From contig NC_020813.1 in assembly GCF_000348725.1 (NCBI RefSeq), positions 248,001 to 312,000 on the forward strand: 64,000 bases of DNA. Direction: 5' to 3'. Position numbers and translations under genes: made by a program. Source of the DNA: Pseudobdellovibrio exovorus JSS. Lineage in GTDB: Bacteria > Bdellovibrionota > Bdellovibrionia > Bdellovibrionales > Bdellovibrionaceae. The notes under the pieces are model-generated. The model searched no databases, was not told the DNA's origin, and saw only the letters and a list, made by a program, of their open reading frames with translations. Below, piece after piece: positions 62,642 to 64,000 of the stretch (positions are counted from its first letter, which is position 1; each line of letters begins with the position of its first letter).

Positions 62642-63390
62642 GCCAGACAACAAATCAGGCGATAAGTCAAAAAATGCAAATTGAAATTTGGAGCGATGTG
62701 ATGTGCCCATACTGCTACTTAGGGAAGACCAAGTTTGACACGGCACTGGCTCAGCTTGGTAAGTCTTCAGATGTGGAAATCATATGGAAGAGTTTTCAAT
62801 TAGACCCTTCGATTCCTGATGGAAAAAGTAACCAGAGTAATTATGAATATGTGGCGCAAAAATATGGTTGGTCTTTAGAGCGCAGCAAGCAAGCTCATGC
62901 GGGGATTGTGCAGGCGGGGCAAGAGGTCGGATTGGTTTATAACTTTGAAGATATGCAAGTCGCTAACACGCTGAAAGCTCATCGTGTTATTAAATATGCA
63001 CAAGAAAAAGGGCTGGGGTCAGAGGCCGAAGATCGCTTCTTTAAAGCTTACTTTACTGAGGGAAAAGATATCAGTGATACAGCCACGCTAAAAGAAATTG
63101 GCAACAGTATTGGTCTCAGTGATCAGGATGTAGAGGCCGCCTTATCAGAGAACACCTATGCTCAGGCGGTGAACAGTGATATCCAAGAAGCTCGCGCTTT
63201 GCAAATTTCAGGCGTTCCATTTTTTATCTTTGATAGAAAGTACGCGGTTTCTGGAGCGCAGCCTCCGGAAATATTTGTACAGGTCTTACAACAGTCTTTG
63301 GCCGAATGGTCGCAGGCTCAGTCTGCAGGAATCCAAGATTTATCCACTGAGGATGCAGCCACCTGCAAACCAGACGGAGACTGCGACTAA
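62638..63390 (+). CDS. FrnE-like DsbA-family oxidoreductase
   Basis: 250 residues. CPYC (C23, C26) in SDVMCPYCYLGKTKF, inserted helical domain, and cis-Pro region SGVPFFIFDRKYAVSGAQ. FrnE-type cytoplasmic thiol-disulfide protein (no signal peptide). Start overlaps the Ogt stop by four bases, placing it in the alkylation-repair operon. Confidence 0.92.
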   Translation: MSQTTNQAISQKMQIEIWSDVMCPYCYLGKTKFDTALAQLGKSSDVEIIWKSFQLDPSIPDGKSNQSNYEYVAQKYGWSLERSKQAHAGIVQAGQEVGLVYNFEDMQVANTLKAHRVIKYAQEKGLGSEAEDRFFKAYFTEGKDISDTATLKEIGNSIGLSDQDVEAALSENTYAQAVNSDIQEARALQISGVPFFIFDRKYAVSGAQPPEIFVQVLQQSLAEWSQAQSAGIQDLSTEDAATCKPDGDCD

Positions 63391-64000
63391 TCTTCTAAAT
63401 CTTCTTCAGCGGTTTGTTCGTGACTGTTGTCATGAGTATCGCTGTGATCGTGGTCATGAACAGGCGTGGCGCTAGTCTTCCTCGCTGGTTTCGGCGGAGC
63501 TGCCGTCGGAGCCTCAGAATTGGGAGTTAATGTTTCCCCTAATGCGGTCATTTTTGGGTCAGGGGGAGGCTCAGCCGTTAAGATCTCTGTCTTCACTGCA
63601 GATAAGTTCGGCGATGTGATTACATTGACCAAGGAACGACTGTCATTCATAAGACGACGAAACTCAGCAGAACGTGCAGGTTCACCATGTCGTACGGACC
63701 AAACACTCCAGCACGGAGCCGGATAAGGCATATTACTTCCAAAGTTCGGTTCACTCATTTGTGCAGAGGAACCACCACAGGTTTGATAGGCATTTGCGAT
63801 ACGCTGTGAAGCTGGAATATCCGGAGACCGAGAATGACCTGCGGTTGTAGTTCGAACTTCTCCGTAGTAATCGGGCTCTGTTACTGAGGCCATCATATCC
63901 GGTAGAACCGCCAACTGTTGCACTCGCCAAGCCAATTCGTCCGAGGTAAAGCCGGCACGCAAATACAAGTGGGCGCCGATAACATCGGCTTCGGCTTCCA
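63387..64000 (-). CDS. M48-family metallopeptidase, C-terminal part (5' end outside window)
   Basis: The frame stays open to base 64000. The first visible residues, EAEADVIGAHLYLRAGF, contain the third-ligand motif ExEADxxG of M48 gluzincins; the HExxH zinc motif must lie further upstream. The rest is a long Thr/Pro-rich tail ending in an HDHDHSDTH histidine cluster. Family members include Htpx and Ste24-like proteases and BepA-like periplasmic chaperone-proteases. Stop overlaps the FrnE-like stop region (convergent). Confidence 0.7.
   Translation of the reverse strand, partial: EAEADVIGAHLYLRAGFTSDELAWRVQQLAVLPDMMASVTEPDYYGEVRTTTAGHSRSPDIPASQRIANAYQTCGGSSAQMSEPNFGSNMPYPAPCWSVWSVRHGEPARSAEFRRLMNDSRSLVNVITSPNLSAVKTEILTAEPPPDPKMTALGETLTPNSEAPTAAPPKPARKTSATPVHDHDHSDTHDNSHEQTAEEDLED

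Noticed and set aside
63466-63726. Plus-strand frame of 86 codons at the window end
   Set aside because: Antisense to the M48 peptidase tail, whose frame stays open to the end of the window and carries EADxxG.
1-64000. CRISPR array, tRNA or insertion sequence
   Set aside because: Read through all gaps; no regularly spaced repeat, no cloverleaf with TTCRA loop, and no transposase frame or terminal inverted repeats were seen.

Overview
The window reads as chromosomal DNA of a Gram-negative, motile, aerobic bacterium. It holds many lipoproteins, outer-membrane and periplasmic proteins, a chemotaxis operon and several LysR regulators. Secreted enzymes, uncharacterised secreted proteins and many one-gene stress functions are mixed in the way seen in Bdellovibrio-like predators (Bdellovibrionota); that placement is an inference from gene content, not from a marker gene. 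Base composition is moderate (about 45 percent GC by eye). I saw no rRNA, tRNA, CRISPR array, phage or insertion sequence.

Layout. 1-7500: end of a DEAD-box helicase, a periplasmic copper pair (Sco and PCu(A)C), an uncharacterised secreted protein coupled to an UlaG-like hydrolase, a lipoprotein, and a LysR regulator divergent from a thioredoxin-reductase-like flavoprotein. 7300-11400: a 41-residue membrane peptide, peptide deformylase, a LysR/YceI/pirin group, a P-loop kinase-like protein and YjdM. 11460-15800: a sulfur regulon. A DUF2892 protein and a Blh/ETHE1-type hydrolase diverge from a Crp/Fnr regulator, followed by a double rhodanese, two YeeE/YedE halves and a TauE/SafE permease. Two near-identical 22-bp palindromes sit at its promoters. 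15870-18600: a DmeR/DmeF nickel-cobalt efflux pair with operator, then DUF1428, HD and DoxX proteins. 18650-22900: ABC-F ATPase, DUF924, a 2OG-Fe(II) oxygenase-like protein and a membrane-anchored metallo-beta-lactamase-fold hydrolase.

22980-27360 is the most unusual accessory stretch. It has a secreted protein with a possible permuted papain-like His/Cys pair, a secreted protein with a full R-S-E ADP-ribosyltransferase signature, and a subtilase with a large insertion. The subtilase is translationally coupled to a lipoprotein resembling a free-standing I9 propeptide inhibitor, with a further lipoprotein upstream. 27500-41900: ROK kinase, EF-hand lipoprotein, SRPBCC-GyrI fusion, TfoX-like protein, Tat lipoprotein peptidase (M15), nucleotidyltransferase, hydrolase, LysR/NmrA/RutE group, CBS protein, carbonic anhydrase, GFA protein, MscS channel, an outer-membrane barrel and a MazG protein.

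41920-51533 is one minus-strand chemotaxis operon. In order of transcription it encodes a CheA hybrid with two HPT domains and a receiver, CheW, a soluble three-PAS receptor, CheB, CheY, CheR, CheY, CheX and a STAS-CheX fusion. 51600-64000: a possible ABC-ATPase relic, DUF2905, a hotdog-like protein, an alkyltransferase-like protein, DoxX and pirin. A 399-bp structured gap (possible non-coding RNA) follows, then DUF808, an uncharacterised membrane protein, acyl-ACP thioesterase, a hydrolase, a siderophore-interacting protein, a histidine phosphatase, an Ada-AlkA fusion coupled to Ogt and a FrnE-like thiol oxidoreductase, and the C-terminus of an M48 metallopeptidase.
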